Shown here: piece by piece, positions 24,020-33,996 of the stretch | Position numbering within the stretch: the first letter of the stretch is position 1 | Layout of the letters: each line of letters begins with the position of its first letter | Assembly (NCBI GenBank): GCA_028749115.1 | Contig: JAQURD010000003.1 | Location: forward strand, 186,001 to 250,000 | DNA from: Acidobacteriota bacterium | GTDB taxonomy: Bacteria > Acidobacteriota > Aminicenantia > Aminicenantales > Saccharicenantaceae | Length of the DNA: 64,000 bases | Direction of reading: 5' to 3' | Translations under genes and position numbers: made by a program | The notes under the pieces: generated by a model | Databases searched by the model: none | The model's input: the letters and a program-made list of their open reading frames with translations, nothing else | Told to the model about the DNA's origin: nothing

Positions 24020-26739
24020 CGGCCAGAATGCTTTTTCTGATTGACGGCAATTCTGTTCTTTACCGTTCTTACTATGCTATTCGTCAGCTGGCCAACTCCG
24101 CTGGGTTTCCAACTAATGCTATTTATGGTTTTATCAATACACTAAATAAAATTATTGAGGAAGGGAAACCCAAATATCTCGGTGTCGTTTTTGACACTGG
24201 CCGGCCGACCATCAGGCATCAAACCTATAAAGAATACAAAGCCCAGCGAAAACCCATGCCGGAGGACTTAACTGTTCAGGTGCCTGTTTTAAAACAGGTG
24301 CTAGATGCTTTGAAGATTCCCGTCTTTGAATATGAAAATTATGAAGCAGATGATGTTCTGGCAACCTTAGCGCGGCAGGCGGCTGAGAAAGAGCAGCCGG
24401 CAGTAATTGTCACTTCTGATAAGGATCTTCTTCAAATCATCGGGCCATGGGTAGCCATTTTTAATCCGGCTAAAGAGATATATATAATTGATCGTCAGAT
24501 AGCATTAGAATTTCACAACGGGTTGAAAAACAAAAATTTAGCCAGAGTGGAAGACTATTTCGGGGTTAAAGCTAATGAGGTAGGCGATCTTCTGGCTCTC
24601 TGGGGAGATGCTTCTGATGGGATTCCCGGGGTGCCTGGTATTGGAGAAAAAACCGCCCGGGCTCTTATTCACCAATTTGGCCATCTGGATAATCTTATTG
24701 AGCACCTGGAAGAGATAAAAAACCCCCGCTTAAGAGATAACCTCAAGAACAACTTGGATAGCTTGCAACTGAGCCGGGAACTGGTGCGGGTAGAAGACAA
24801 ATTGCCGGTAGAACTGGATCTTGACCGGCTCAGTCTAGGTGAACCTGATTATGATGCGCTTATTAAACTTTATCAGAAGCTCGATTTTACCACCCTCATT
24901 CCCCGTTATCTTAAAAAGGCCAGGACAGAAGAGAAAAAGTTTATAACGGTTCTTAGCCAGGATCAGCTAAGAAGCTTGATCTCTTCTCTTCAAGAGGCAG
25001 AGGCTTTCGCTCTTGATACAGAAACTACCAGCCTTTATCCGGCCAGGGCACAGCTTGTCGGTCTGTCTTTCTCCATCAGGCCAGGCGAGGCTTATTATAT
25101 ACCTCTAAGGCATAGTTATTCTGGTGCCCCCCACCAGCTCGGAGTTGACTATGTCCTGTCGAGTTTAAAACCAATTCTAGAAGATGAAAACAAAAATAAA
25201 ACCGGACAGAATATCAAATACGATTATATTGTTCTCAAAAGAGAAGGGATTGATCTCAAGGGAATCCAGCTCGACACGATGGTTCTGTCCTATCTTCTCG
25301 AGCCGAATTGGGGCAAACATAGCCTCGAGCGGTTAGCCATCCATTATCTTCAAGACACCAAAATACCTTTTGACAGCCTCGTCGGGAAAGGCAAGAAACA
25401 GTTGACGATAGACAATGTGCCGGTCGAGAAAGTGACTGAATATGCCTGTCAGGATGCTCATCTGGCTTTACGGCTGGGCCAGGTTTTGTGGCCGGAGATT
25501 AAGAGCCGGCATCTCGATCGTCTGTATGAAGAAATTGAGAGACCGTTAATAGAGGTTCTGGCTGCCATGGAGCTCTGGGGAGTCAAGCTTGATCTGAACC
25601 TCCTGGCTTCTCTTTCGGCTGAACTGGGCCAGCGGCTGCAAGCGCTGGAAAAACAAATTTATGACATGGCCGGTCAGGAGTTTAATATTAATTCACCGGC
25701 TCAGCTCAGCCAGATACTTTTTTACAAGCTAAACCTGCCAGCAGCCAAAAAGACCAGAATCAACAAGGGCCTGTCCACAGCTACTGATATACTGGAGGAA
25801 CTGGCTCCGCTCAGCCCGCTGGCTGGTGCCATCCTTGAATATCGCCAACTGGCAAAACTCAAATCAACCTATACAGATTCCCTTATCAAGCTGGTCAATC
25901 CCGAAACCGGCCGCGTACATACTTCCTATAATCAAACTGTCACTGCCACCGGCCGGCTGTCATCTTCTGATCCGAATCTCCAGAATATACCGGTGCGCGG
26001 GGAGACAGGCAAGAAAGTGCGGCAGGCCTTTATTCCAGAGCAGGGGAGCCAGCTTCTTGCAGCTGATTATTCTCAGATAGAACTGAGGCTCCTGGCTCAT
26101 CTATCGGGCGATCCGGTTCTAAAGCAAATCTTTCTTGAAGACCGGGACATTCATCTGGAGACGGCCCGCCGGGTCTTCGGGGCAGGAGCTGAACTTTTCC
26201 CCGAAGAAATGAGAAGACGGGCAAAAATAATTAATTTTAGTATCATTTACGGCACCTCAGCCTTTTCCCTCGCTAAGGAACTCCAAACTTCAACGGCCGA
26301 AGCTCAGAGATTCATAGATAGGTACTTTGCGGAACATCAGCAGGTAAAAGAATATCTGGAGCAGGTGGTAAACCTGGCCAGAGAAAAAGGCTATGCTGAA
26401 ACAATTTTTGGCCGCATCCGGCAGATTCCTGAATTAAAAAGCAAGGATAACAATATTAATCAGGCAGGCAGGCGTATGGCACTCAATACACCGGTTCAGG
26501 GTTCAGCCGCTGATATTATCAAACTGGCTATGATTAATATTTACCGTGAGATGGAATCAGCCGGGCTTAAAACCCGGATGATCCTCCAGGTGCATGATGA
26601 GCTGGTTTTTGAAGTCCCACTGGAAGAAAAAGAAATAATCGGAAAGCTGGCCAAAGATAGAATGGAAAATGTCTGCCCGCTGAGTGTCCCTCTCAAAGTG
26701 CATTTGGCCTGGGGTCTGAACTGGGCTGAAGCCAAATAG
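24016..26739 (+). CDS. polA: DNA polymerase I
   Basis: The 907-residue enzyme fills gaps and removes primers. It has a 5'-3' exonuclease (about 1-295, LFLIDGNSVLYRSYYAI; EADDVLATLA; GDASDGIPGVPGIGEKTA), a 3'-5' proofreading domain and a family A polymerase. The proofreading residues are all present: DTET, N-x3-D in GQNIKYDY and Y-x3-D in YACQDAHLAL. The polymerase motifs are A (DYSQIELRLLAHLSGD), B (RRRAKIINFSIIYG) and C (QVHDELVFE). The start overlaps the preceding small gene. Confidence 0.97.
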   Translation: MTARMLFLIDGNSVLYRSYYAIRQLANSAGFPTNAIYGFINTLNKIIEEGKPKYLGVVFDTGRPTIRHQTYKEYKAQRKPMPEDLTVQVPVLKQVLDALKIPVFEYENYEADDVLATLARQAAEKEQPAVIVTSDKDLLQIIGPWVAIFNPAKEIYIIDRQIALEFHNGLKNKNLARVEDYFGVKANEVGDLLALWGDASDGIPGVPGIGEKTARALIHQFGHLDNLIEHLEEIKNPRLRDNLKNNLDSLQLSRELVRVEDKLPVELDLDRLSLGEPDYDALIKLYQKLDFTTLIPRYLKKARTEEKKFITVLSQDQLRSLISSLQEAEAFALDTETTSLYPARAQLVGLSFSIRPGEAYYIPLRHSYSGAPHQLGVDYVLSSLKPILEDENKNKTGQNIKYDYIVLKREGIDLKGIQLDTMVLSYLLEPNWGKHSLERLAIHYLQDTKIPFDSLVGKGKKQLTIDNVPVEKVTEYACQDAHLALRLGQVLWPEIKSRHLDRLYEEIERPLIEVLAAMELWGVKLDLNLLASLSAELGQRLQALEKQIYDMAGQEFNINSPAQLSQILFYKLNLPAAKKTRINKGLSTATDILEELAPLSPLAGAILEYRQLAKLKSTYTDSLIKLVNPETGRVHTSYNQTVTATGRLSSSDPNLQNIPVRGETGKKVRQAFIPEQGSQLLAADYSQIELRLLAHLSGDPVLKQIFLEDRDIHLETARRVFGAGAELFPEEMRRRAKIINFSIIYGTSAFSLAKELQTSTAEAQRFIDRYFAEHQQVKEYLEQVVNLAREKGYAETIFGRIRQIPELKSKDNNINQAGRRMALNTPVQGSAADIIKLAMINIYREMESAGLKTRMILQVHDELVFEVPLEEKEIIGKLAKDRMENVCPLSVPLKVHLAWGLNWAEAK

Positions 26740-26751
26740 ATAAGCTCAGGC

Positions 26752-26768
26752 CACTCTGGGGTAGAGTG
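26752..26768. terminator. weak hairpin between polA and the GNAT-like gene
   Basis: A CACTCT/AGAGTG stem with a GGGGT loop sits in the 36-base gap between two convergent genes. There is no T-run on either strand, so any terminator role is doubtful. Confidence 0.25.
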
Positions 26769-26775
26769 AACAATT

Positions 26776-27903
26776 CTAAATCAGAGATTTCTGATAGACG
26801 CGGAAGATCTTATACACCTCGCCACCTATTCTTTCCATCTCCGCCCGAACCTTGACGTTGGCTTCCATTTCGTGATGGGTATCAATAATTTGAAAGCCAG
26901 CTTTCTGAGCTGAGGCAATCATCGCCATGCCCATCAGGGCATCGAGTCCCATGCCTCTATATTCTTTTTTAATCGCCCCAAGCAGCAGGTCGAGCTGCTC
27001 TGCCCTTTTTTGTGCTCTTAAGATATGGATAAAGCCAAAAGGAAAAAGTCGCCCCCGCGCTTTCTTGATGCCTGCAGTCATATCAGGGATACCGATGATA
27101 AAAGCCACTACCTGGCCGTCTTTCAGCACTCCTTTGATCAGCCTGGGATCCAGCACCGGCATATATTTTTTGGCCAGAGCATCCATTTCATTTTCGTCGA
27201 GGGGTGCATAGCCATAAATATTACTTTCAATGTAAGTTTCATTCATCAGTGATAAAATTGGCCTGACCCAGGGTTTTGTTGCCCGGCGATTTTTGAAGTC
27301 CAGCAATTCGAAGTTACCTTTTTTCATGATTCGCTCTGAAATCCGGCGATATAGTTCCGGAATTTCCTTAGGAACTTGAATTTTATAAACATAATAATCC
27401 TGGTCCTTAGTATAACCTTCTTTTTCGACCATAGCCGGCAGCCAGGGAAAATTATGATAGGTGGCGATAGTGGCTCTGTATTCAAAGCCTTTAATCAAAA
27501 AGCCTTCCGGATCCTGATCAGAGAATCCGTAAGGACCGATAACCCTGGTCATGCCTTTTTCTCTGGCCCATTCCTCAACCCTGGATAACAGAGCATGGAC
27601 TACAGACTGATCCTCAATTGTTTCCAGGTAGCCAAAACGGGCGGTGGCCTCACTCCGGACTTCATTATAACGGCGATTAATAATGCCCATAACCCGCCCA
27701 GCCGGTTGATTGTCTCTTTCAGCCAGAAGCATCAGTGTATCAGAATAACTAAAAGCCTTGTTCTTTTTAGGATTGAAATAAGCCCATTCATCCATATATA
27801 AAGGATGAACCCAGTTTTCGTGGTTTTTATGCAGTTTTTCGGGTAAATAAATAAAAGACCTGAGATCCTTTTTGCTTTTGAGTTCGATCAGATTAATGGT
27901 CAT
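26776..27903 (-). CDS. GNAT-like hypothetical protein
   Basis: The 375-residue protein resembles a family usually annotated as hypothetical or N-acetyltransferase. An N-terminal segment (SFIYLPEKLHKNHENWVHPL) is followed by an acetyltransferase-like region (about 60-150, GRVMGIINRRYNEV, ARFGYLETIEDQ). A second, C-terminal GNAT-like half (about 245-370) includes KEYRGMGLDALMGMAMIASA. The substrate is unknown. AGAGGT lies upstream of the ATG at 27903, which is divergent from the hydrogenase operon. Confidence 0.65.
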   Translation of the reverse strand: MTINLIELKSKKDLRSFIYLPEKLHKNHENWVHPLYMDEWAYFNPKKNKAFSYSDTLMLLAERDNQPAGRVMGIINRRYNEVRSEATARFGYLETIEDQSVVHALLSRVEEWAREKGMTRVIGPYGFSDQDPEGFLIKGFEYRATIATYHNFPWLPAMVEKEGYTKDQDYYVYKIQVPKEIPELYRRISERIMKKGNFELLDFKNRRATKPWVRPILSLMNETYIESNIYGYAPLDENEMDALAKKYMPVLDPRLIKGVLKDGQVVAFIIGIPDMTAGIKKARGRLFPFGFIHILRAQKRAEQLDLLLGAIKKEYRGMGLDALMGMAMIASAQKAGFQIIDTHHEMEANVKVRAEMERIGGEVYKIFRVYQKSLI

Positions 27904-28045
27904 TTTTTACCTCTGTCCTCCAGGCTTTCTTACCAGGCTATTTTTCAAAACCTAAGAAATTATAATGCTTTTCGGTCTGGTGGGAAACCTCTTAATTTTT
28001 TGTTAAAAACCGGTGACTTTAATGTGATTTTTCTGTGGGAAATTC

Positions 28046-28075
28046 TTGACAACTCCTTTCCCGTTCTAATATACT
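28046..28075 (+). promoter_or_regulatory. promoter of the hydrogenase operon, near-leaderless
   Basis: TTGACA (28046-28051) and TATACT (28070-28075) are 18 bases apart. The ATG of the first hydrogenase gene is nine bases beyond the -10, and no Shine-Dalgarno site fits between. Confidence 0.7.
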
Positions 28076-28084
28076 CACTTTCTC

Positions 28085-29515
28085 ATGAAAGTCGAGACTA
28101 TAACCCAACTTATCATTTTTATTCCACTTTTAGGTTCGTTGCTGGTCCCTTTAGCTGGTGCTATCTCTCCGAAACTAAGGTCGGTCTGGTCGGTGCTCAT
28201 CGGCGGCATGACTGCCTTTCTACCGCTGACACTGATTCCCCAGGCATTTAAGGGCGGTGAGGTTCTCTGGAGCAAGAGACTGGCATTGGGACTGGATTTC
28301 ATTTTGATTATTGATCCCCTGTCCATCTTCATGTCGATTGTCTCTTCTTTTATTGGCTTTCTGATCATCATCTACTCGCTCGGGTACATCCATCATGAGG
28401 ATCATCAGGACGAATATTACCTGATGGTTGTCATGTTTATTGGCGCTATGATGGGCCTGGTGTTTTCTGGAAGCCTGGTGTTTATATATCTTTTCTGGGA
28501 GATAATTGCCATCGCTTGCTGGCGGTTGATCGGCTTTTATCGCCAGAAAGATTACGTGGTTAAAGCTGACAAGGCTTTTTTAATGACCTTCGGCGGGGCC
28601 GTCGTTATGTTGCTGGGTTTTATTCTCATTTATGTTCAGACGGGGACTTTTAATCTGGAGGCGATGAGGGGAGCAGCCATTCCAGGCACAGCTGTCCTGT
28701 TGATTTTATTCGGCATTTTTTCTAAATCAGCAACCGTGCCTTTACACACGTGGCTGCCTGATGCCGGTGTCGCCCCGACCACCGTGACCGCGTTACTCCA
28801 TGCAGCCGTTCTGGTTAAAATAGGCGTCTACGCCTATGCCAGGCTTTTCTTATATACTTTTAAAATACCCGAAGCCTGGCAGCAGGCAGTCATCATTCTG
28901 GCGGTGGTGTCCAGCTTGATAGCTGCCGGCGGGGCAGCCGTAGAAAATGACATAAAAAGGATTCTGGCTTATTCTACTATCAGCCAGATTGGTTATATTT
29001 TTCTTGGACTGAGCGTGGCTAATCCGACGGCTATCTCTGGCAGCCTTTTATATATCCTGATGCATGGCCTGGCTAAGGCTGGGCTCTTCCTTTGCGCTGG
29101 CATTGTTATCCACTCTACCAATAAGAGAGATATAAGGGAGATGGGCGGGCTGATCAAGACTATGCCTATTACCGCTATCTCTTTTTTGATTTGCGCTTTT
29201 TCTGTCATCGGGCTGCCGCCGCTTGGCGGCTTCTTTTCCAAACTTCTGGTCATCATGGGCACAATTAAAGCCAACCAGATCTGGATAGCGGCTCTGGCCT
29301 TATTTACAGCTATTTTGACCATGTATTACCTGATGAGAGCTTTCTCCTTCATTTTTCTGGGTGAGCTCAAAGTAGCCGCTCCTGAAAAGACACCATCAAT
29401 GGTAGGAGTGGTAACGGTGCTGGCCTTATTCTCTGTCCTGGCTGGCTTTTTTGTTTCCTATCCGATGAAACTTGTCCAGATGGCAACAACTCACATTACC
29501 TGGTGGCTAAGATGA
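28085..29515 (+). CDS. group 4 hydrogenase antiporter-like subunit 1 (NuoL/M/N family)
   Basis: The 476-residue membrane protein has about 13-14 hydrophobic segments and the proton-antiporter core. The conserved Glu lies in LFWEIIAIACWRLIGFY, and the Lys/His elements lie in SATVPLHTWLPDAGVAPTTV and LLHAAVLVKIGVYAY. It should form one ion-translocating module of the membrane arm. It is the first gene of the operon and overlaps the second by 13 bases. Confidence 0.93.
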   Translation: MKVETITQLIIFIPLLGSLLVPLAGAISPKLRSVWSVLIGGMTAFLPLTLIPQAFKGGEVLWSKRLALGLDFILIIDPLSIFMSIVSSFIGFLIIIYSLGYIHHEDHQDEYYLMVVMFIGAMMGLVFSGSLVFIYLFWEIIAIACWRLIGFYRQKDYVVKADKAFLMTFGGAVVMLLGFILIYVQTGTFNLEAMRGAAIPGTAVLLILFGIFSKSATVPLHTWLPDAGVAPTTVTALLHAAVLVKIGVYAYARLFLYTFKIPEAWQQAVIILAVVSSLIAAGGAAVENDIKRILAYSTISQIGYIFLGLSVANPTAISGSLLYILMHGLAKAGLFLCAGIVIHSTNKRDIREMGGLIKTMPITAISFLICAFSVIGLPPLGGFFSKLLVIMGTIKANQIWIAALALFTAILTMYYLMRAFSFIFLGELKVAAPEKTPSMVGVVTVLALFSVLAGFFVSYPMKLVQMATTHITWWLR

Positions 29516-31380
29516 TGGCAACAACTTTACTGTGGCCAATTATTTTCCCGGCCGTCGTGGCTATTGTTCTTTTTCTCATTCCAGCCAGAATCAAATTGGT
29601 CCGTGAAGTTCTGGCAGTTTTAAGCTCAATTATTCTCCTTTACTTAGGATTTGCTCTGTTCTCCCTCAAGAATCTGATCTTAAAAGCTGACTGGCTCGGG
29701 ACAGGCATTTATTTTGATCTCAGGTTATATCAGTTTTCAGCTTTTATTCTCCTGGCTTTAGCTGGATTTCTATTTCTGATTACCCTTTATTCTGTTATCA
29801 AGATGTATGATCATCCCCGGATCCGCGAATATTATGGTTATGTTTTCTTAGCCGCGGCTTTTTCCAACGGGGCAGTGCTGGCCAACAATTTCATTCTGCT
29901 CATCTTCTTCTGGGAAGCACTGTTAATCACCACTTATGCTTTGATTACTCTGGGGCTGAAACCAACTTCTCACCGGACAGCCGTCAAATCGCTGATTATT
30001 GGCGGCTTGTGCGACTTTTCCATGATCATGGGCATTGGCCTGATCTGGGCTTCAACCGGGACACTGACCATGGACGCGGTTCATCTGGAACCACATGGCC
30101 TGGCGGCGGCTGCTTTTATCCTGATGATGATTGGGGCTATTGGCAAAGCCGGGGCCATGCCTTTTCATACCTGGATCCCTGATGCTGCTCTTGATGCTCC
30201 GGTAACTTTTATGGCTTTCATGCCGGCCTCCTTTGAAAAATTGCTGGGGATCTATCTTCTAGCCAGAATCAGCCTTGATTTCTTTGAACTAAAGGTGGGA
30301 AGCCCGATGGCTATGGTGTTGCTCATCATCGGGGCAGTCACCATTGTTCTGGCCGTTTTTATGGCACTTATTCAAAAAGATTTCAAAAAACTTTTATCCT
30401 TTCATGCTATCAGCCAGGTTGGCTACATGATTCTTGGCATTGGCACAGCCATCCCGATCGGGATTGCTGGCGGCGTCTTCCATATGATCAATCATGCCAT
30501 GTATAAAACCGGCTTATTTCTAAGCGCCGGTTCAGTTGAACACCGGGCAGGAACGACAGAACTGAAGAAACTCGGCGGACTCGCCCGGGAAATGCCCTGG
30601 ACAGCCTTTGGCTTTAGCGTTTGTGCCCTGGCCATCTCGGGTGTCTGGCCTCTGAATGGATTTGTTTCCAAGGAAATGGTTTTCCACGGGGCGCTCGAAA
30701 CCGGTTATCCGATCTTTGCCATTGCCGCCTGGGTCGGAGCTATTTTTACTTTTGCCTCATTTCTTAAAGCCGGTCACTCTGTCTTTTTTGGCCCGCGATC
30801 AACTGAAGTGCCTAAGACCAGAGAAAGCGAATGGCCTATTGTGCTACCTATTTTAATTCTGGCTATTCTCTGCATTACCTTTGGCGTTTATAACAAACTA
30901 CCGCTGGAGAATTTTATTCAGCCAGTGATAGCTGGCCAGGCAGAGCCAGGGCAGCATCTTGACTTTACAGCTGGCGCTCTGAACCTGTTCACCCCGGTAG
31001 CCGGCGTTTCCATGCTTTGCCTGCTCATGGCCCTCGGGCTTCATTTCTACGGCTGGAAACGCGGAGGCAAGAAAGCTTACTTAGCTTCTGAACCAATTCA
31101 CCACCTGCCCGTCTTGCATCAGCTCTACGACCTGTCTGAAGCCAGATTTTTTGATATCTATGAACAGGGTGTCAAATTTCTGGCCTGGCTGTCTAAAATT
31201 ATGTTTAAGTGTATTGACCGGCCGATTGATTTCATCTATGAAAAAATATTTGTTGTTATTGGCCAGTTCTTTACGGGGCTTTTTCAGAAAGCTCATAACG
31301 GTCAATATGCCAACTATTTAGCCTGGACAATCGGCGGACTGATAGCCGTCGTCTGGGTTATACTTCAGTTATTACCATAG
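29503..31380 (+). CDS. group 4 hydrogenase antiporter-like subunit 2 (NuoL-like, long)
   Basis: The 625-residue protein has the antiporter core (FFWEALLITTYALITLG; AMPFHTWIPDAALDAPVTFM; PASFEKLLGIYLLARI; ISQVGYMILGIG). A long C-terminal extension (about 500-625) contains a YEQGVKFLAWLSKIMF segment and a final membrane helix. This extension recalls the lateral helix and terminal helix of NuoL. It would be the distal pump unit of the membrane arm. Confidence 0.92.
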   Translation: MAKMMATTLLWPIIFPAVVAIVLFLIPARIKLVREVLAVLSSIILLYLGFALFSLKNLILKADWLGTGIYFDLRLYQFSAFILLALAGFLFLITLYSVIKMYDHPRIREYYGYVFLAAAFSNGAVLANNFILLIFFWEALLITTYALITLGLKPTSHRTAVKSLIIGGLCDFSMIMGIGLIWASTGTLTMDAVHLEPHGLAAAAFILMMIGAIGKAGAMPFHTWIPDAALDAPVTFMAFMPASFEKLLGIYLLARISLDFFELKVGSPMAMVLLIIGAVTIVLAVFMALIQKDFKKLLSFHAISQVGYMILGIGTAIPIGIAGGVFHMINHAMYKTGLFLSAGSVEHRAGTTELKKLGGLAREMPWTAFGFSVCALAISGVWPLNGFVSKEMVFHGALETGYPIFAIAAWVGAIFTFASFLKAGHSVFFGPRSTEVPKTRESEWPIVLPILILAILCITFGVYNKLPLENFIQPVIAGQAEPGQHLDFTAGALNLFTPVAGVSMLCLLMALGLHFYGWKRGGKKAYLASEPIHHLPVLHQLYDLSEARFFDIYEQGVKFLAWLSKIMFKCIDRPIDFIYEKIFVVIGQFFTGLFQKAHNGQYANYLAWTIGGLIAVVWVILQLLP

Positions 31381-31390
31381 AGGAGGAGCA

Positions 31391-32869
31391 GTGGCATTTT
31401 CATTTATCTTCATACCTTTATTACTAGCTGCTTGCCTGCCTCTTATCGGCAAATTTTCAAAAAAATTGATACCTGACGTTTTAACTAACGCCGCTCTGGC
31501 TTTTCTGTTGTTCAATTCGATTTTGTTGATTAAGCCTGTTTTGAGTCGCGGCTCTTTCTTCGAGAACATCAACTGGTTCGGCGAAAACATCAACCTGCAA
31601 ATTGCTCTGGACGGTTTTAACTTATTTATGTTATTCACCATCTCTCTAGTTAGTCTGTGCATCACACTTTTCTCCATAGACTACCTTAAGCATTATGGCC
31701 ATCAGGCAAATTTTTATGCCCTTTTGCTGGTCATGGTCGCCGGCATGAACGGTCTTGTCCTGGTGATTGATCTGTTTTCTGTCTATCTTTTCCTGGAAGT
31801 AGCAGCCGTTGCTTCTTATGCTCTGGTAGCCTTTGGACTTGGCTCCGAGGAACTTGAAGCTTCCTTTAAATATCTTATGTTATCAGTTGTGGCTTCGGCT
31901 TTCATTCTGTTAAGCATCACCGTCATTTTTGGCCTGACCGGCAGTCTCAGCTTTCAAGCCGTTGCCCGGGGGCTGCAGGATCTGAATGCCGGCCTGGCCG
32001 TCGGAGTTTGCCTGGCCTTTTTTATTATGGGCTTTGGACTGAAAGCCGCTCTGGTGCCATTCCATGCCTGGCTCCCCGATGCCCATCCTTCTGCGCCGGC
32101 CCCAATTTCGGCCATGCTGTCCGGCCTGCTGATTAAAGTCTCCGGAGTTTATGCCTTGTTCAGGATAGTTTATAGTGTCATTGGAATGACTCCAGCTCTT
32201 TCCAGGGTGCTGATGGCCATGGGAGCTATCTCCATTGTGGTGGCTGCACTACTCGCCCTCGGGCAGAATGATATAAAAAGAATGCTGGCCTATTCATCGA
32301 TCAGCCAGGTTGGCTATATCATATTAGGCTTGGCTATAGGTACTCCTCTTGGTATTGCTGGCGGATTATTTCATCTTTTTAATCATGCTGTAGCTAAGGG
32401 CCTGCTGTTCTTGAATTCTGGTTCTATTCAGCATATTACTGGTACCAGGAATTTAAATGAGCTCGGGGGACTTGGCAAAAAAGTGCCTATAACCGCTGGC
32501 ACTAATTTGATTGGTGCCCTGTCGATTGCTGGTGTTCCACCTCTGGCCGGTTTCTGGAGCAAGCTGATCATCATTATCGCCCTCGTTCAGGCGAAACATT
32601 TTGGTTATGCCCTGGTTGCCGTTCTGGCCAGTATCCTGACTCTCTGGTACTATCTCTTGATTCAAAGGAAAGCTTTCTTCGGCCCGCTCAATGAGAGATG
32701 GCAGAAAATTAAAGAAGCTCCTTTCTGGATGACAACCGCCAACATTATTCTGGCTTTACTTTGCCTGCTCGTCGGTATTTTCTTTACACCGGTTTTCAAC
32801 ACCTGGATCACCCCGGCTGCCGATGCTTTAGCCAGGGGTGTCCAGCAGGTTTTGATGTGGGGAATCTAA
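31391..32869 (+). CDS. group 4 hydrogenase antiporter-like subunit 3 (MrpD/NuoN-like)
   Basis: The 492-residue protein has a third antiporter core: YLFLEVAAVASYALVAFGLG with the conserved Glu, ALVPFHAWLPDAHPSAPAPI, SGLLIKVSGVYALFRI and YSSISQVGYIILGLA. An AGAGGAGGAG ribosome site lies just before the GTG start at 31391. Three antiporter subunits make this membrane arm as large as that of complex I. Confidence 0.92.
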   Translation: MAFSFIFIPLLLAACLPLIGKFSKKLIPDVLTNAALAFLLFNSILLIKPVLSRGSFFENINWFGENINLQIALDGFNLFMLFTISLVSLCITLFSIDYLKHYGHQANFYALLLVMVAGMNGLVLVIDLFSVYLFLEVAAVASYALVAFGLGSEELEASFKYLMLSVVASAFILLSITVIFGLTGSLSFQAVARGLQDLNAGLAVGVCLAFFIMGFGLKAALVPFHAWLPDAHPSAPAPISAMLSGLLIKVSGVYALFRIVYSVIGMTPALSRVLMAMGAISIVVAALLALGQNDIKRMLAYSSISQVGYIILGLAIGTPLGIAGGLFHLFNHAVAKGLLFLNSGSIQHITGTRNLNELGGLGKKVPITAGTNLIGALSIAGVPPLAGFWSKLIIIIALVQAKHFGYALVAVLASILTLWYYLLIQRKAFFGPLNERWQKIKEAPFWMTTANIILALLCLLVGIFFTPVFNTWITPAADALARGVQQVLMWGI

Positions 32870-32870
32870 G

Positions 32871-33359
32871 ATGATCATCCAAATTTTATTATTGTCTGGC
32901 CTGGTTATCTTCTCCATCCTGGCTATTCTTTTAAAAGACCTGCTCAAAGCAGCCCTGTCACTGGCCGTGGCCAGTTTATTCCTTGGCATAATATTCTTTC
33001 GCCTGGATGCTCCTTATGCGGGTGTCTTCGAAATCTCGGTCGTCGCCGGCTTGATTACTGTCCTGTTTGCCTTAACCGTGGCTCTAACCAGGAAAGACAG
33101 CGAGGTCAAAGAGGCCAGATTGACCAGGCTGGCTTTCCCTCTCTTTTTTGTCATTTTCCTCATCATCGACGGGCTGGTGATGAAGAGCCTCCTCCAGCAG
33201 GTGCCCGCCTTGCCTGCCGGGCCAGAGACCGGCTCTTTTGGTGAAGTTTTATGGAAGTCCAGAACTTTTGATCTGGTGGCTCAACTGGGGGTTATTCTGG
33301 CTGGAGTCCTGGCCGTGCTGGCTCTATTCAGAAAAAAGGAAGAAGATAAAGATGAGTAA
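32871..33359 (+). CDS. NuoJ/MbhD-like membrane subunit
   Basis: The 162-residue, five-helix protein has the sequence pattern of the MbhD/NuoJ group (LLKAALSLAVASLFLGIIFF; APYAGVFEISVVAGLITVLF). It lies between the antiporter genes and the NuoK-like gene, which it overlaps by eight bases. Subunits of this type link the pumps to the hydrogenase module. Confidence 0.85.
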   Translation: MIIQILLLSGLVIFSILAILLKDLLKAALSLAVASLFLGIIFFRLDAPYAGVFEISVVAGLITVLFALTVALTRKDSEVKEARLTRLAFPLFFVIFLIIDGLVMKSLLQQVPALPAGPETGSFGEVLWKSRTFDLVAQLGVILAGVLAVLALFRKKEEDKDE

Positions 33360-33660
33360 CTTGTGGTTTTTATATCTTTTCTTTTCCGCCCTGCTGATCT
33401 TTACAGGTATCTATTGCCTTTTGACCATGCGCAATTTGATTAAACTCTTCATTGCGGTGGAAGTTATCAGTAAAGGTGTCAGCCTGGCCATTATCGCCAC
33501 CGGAGCTGTTAAACATTCTATCCTGCTGGCCCAGACCCTGGCCATTACTTACATTGTTGTCGAAGTCAGTCTGGTAGCTACAGCTCTCGCCCTGATTATA
33601 AATATTTATAAGAAAAATAAGAGTCTGGATATCCGTTTGCTTTCTAAATTAAAGGGATGA
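33352..33660 (+). CDS. NuoK/MnhC-like membrane subunit
   Basis: The 102-residue protein has three membrane helices with Glu in FIAVEVISKGVSLAI and TYIVVEVSLVATALAL, as in NuoK/MrpC. The long upstream frame is a shadow; ATG 33352 has AAGGAAG upstream and lies inside the end of the previous gene. It overlaps the NuoA-like gene by four bases. Confidence 0.88.
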   Translation: MSNLWFLYLFFSALLIFTGIYCLLTMRNLIKLFIAVEVISKGVSLAIIATGAVKHSILLAQTLAITYIVVEVSLVATALALIINIYKKNKSLDIRLLSKLKG

Positions 33661-33995
33661 TCATGGAAGGTTTAGCTTTTTTAATATCACCGCCAATTGC
33701 CTTTATTTTCTTTCTGGCCGTGGCTTACTTGCTGTATGCTGCCGGCAAAGTCATGGCTCCGAAATCGAATCCAGCCGGCGGGAAACTCAGCACCTATGCC
33801 TGCGGGGAAGACCTGCCGGGAGTGAAAGTTCAATTTGGCTTCCGACTTTTTTATGTTTTTGCCCTGTTTTTTACCATAATGCATGTGGCTGTTCTAATTG
33901 TGGCAACTATCCCAGCAGGGAAAATAGCCCTGCTGGCCGTAATTTATCTGGCTGTTATCTTTCTGGCTATCCTGGCTCTGATTTCAAGGAGTTGA
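33657..33995 (+). CDS. NuoA-like membrane subunit
   Basis: The 112-residue protein has three membrane segments. Its first loop carries the NuoA-type pattern STYACGEDLPGVKVQFGFRLF (Y-x-CG-E), the loop that in complex I touches the Q-site. NuoA homologues are normal in complex I but, to my knowledge, not in Ech, Mbh or Hyc hydrogenases, so its presence in a hydrogenase operon is notable. Confidence 0.82.
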   Translation: MIMEGLAFLISPPIAFIFFLAVAYLLYAAGKVMAPKSNPAGGKLSTYACGEDLPGVKVQFGFRLFYVFALFFTIMHVAVLIVATIPAGKIALLAVIYLAVIFLAILALISRS

Positions 33996-33996
33996 T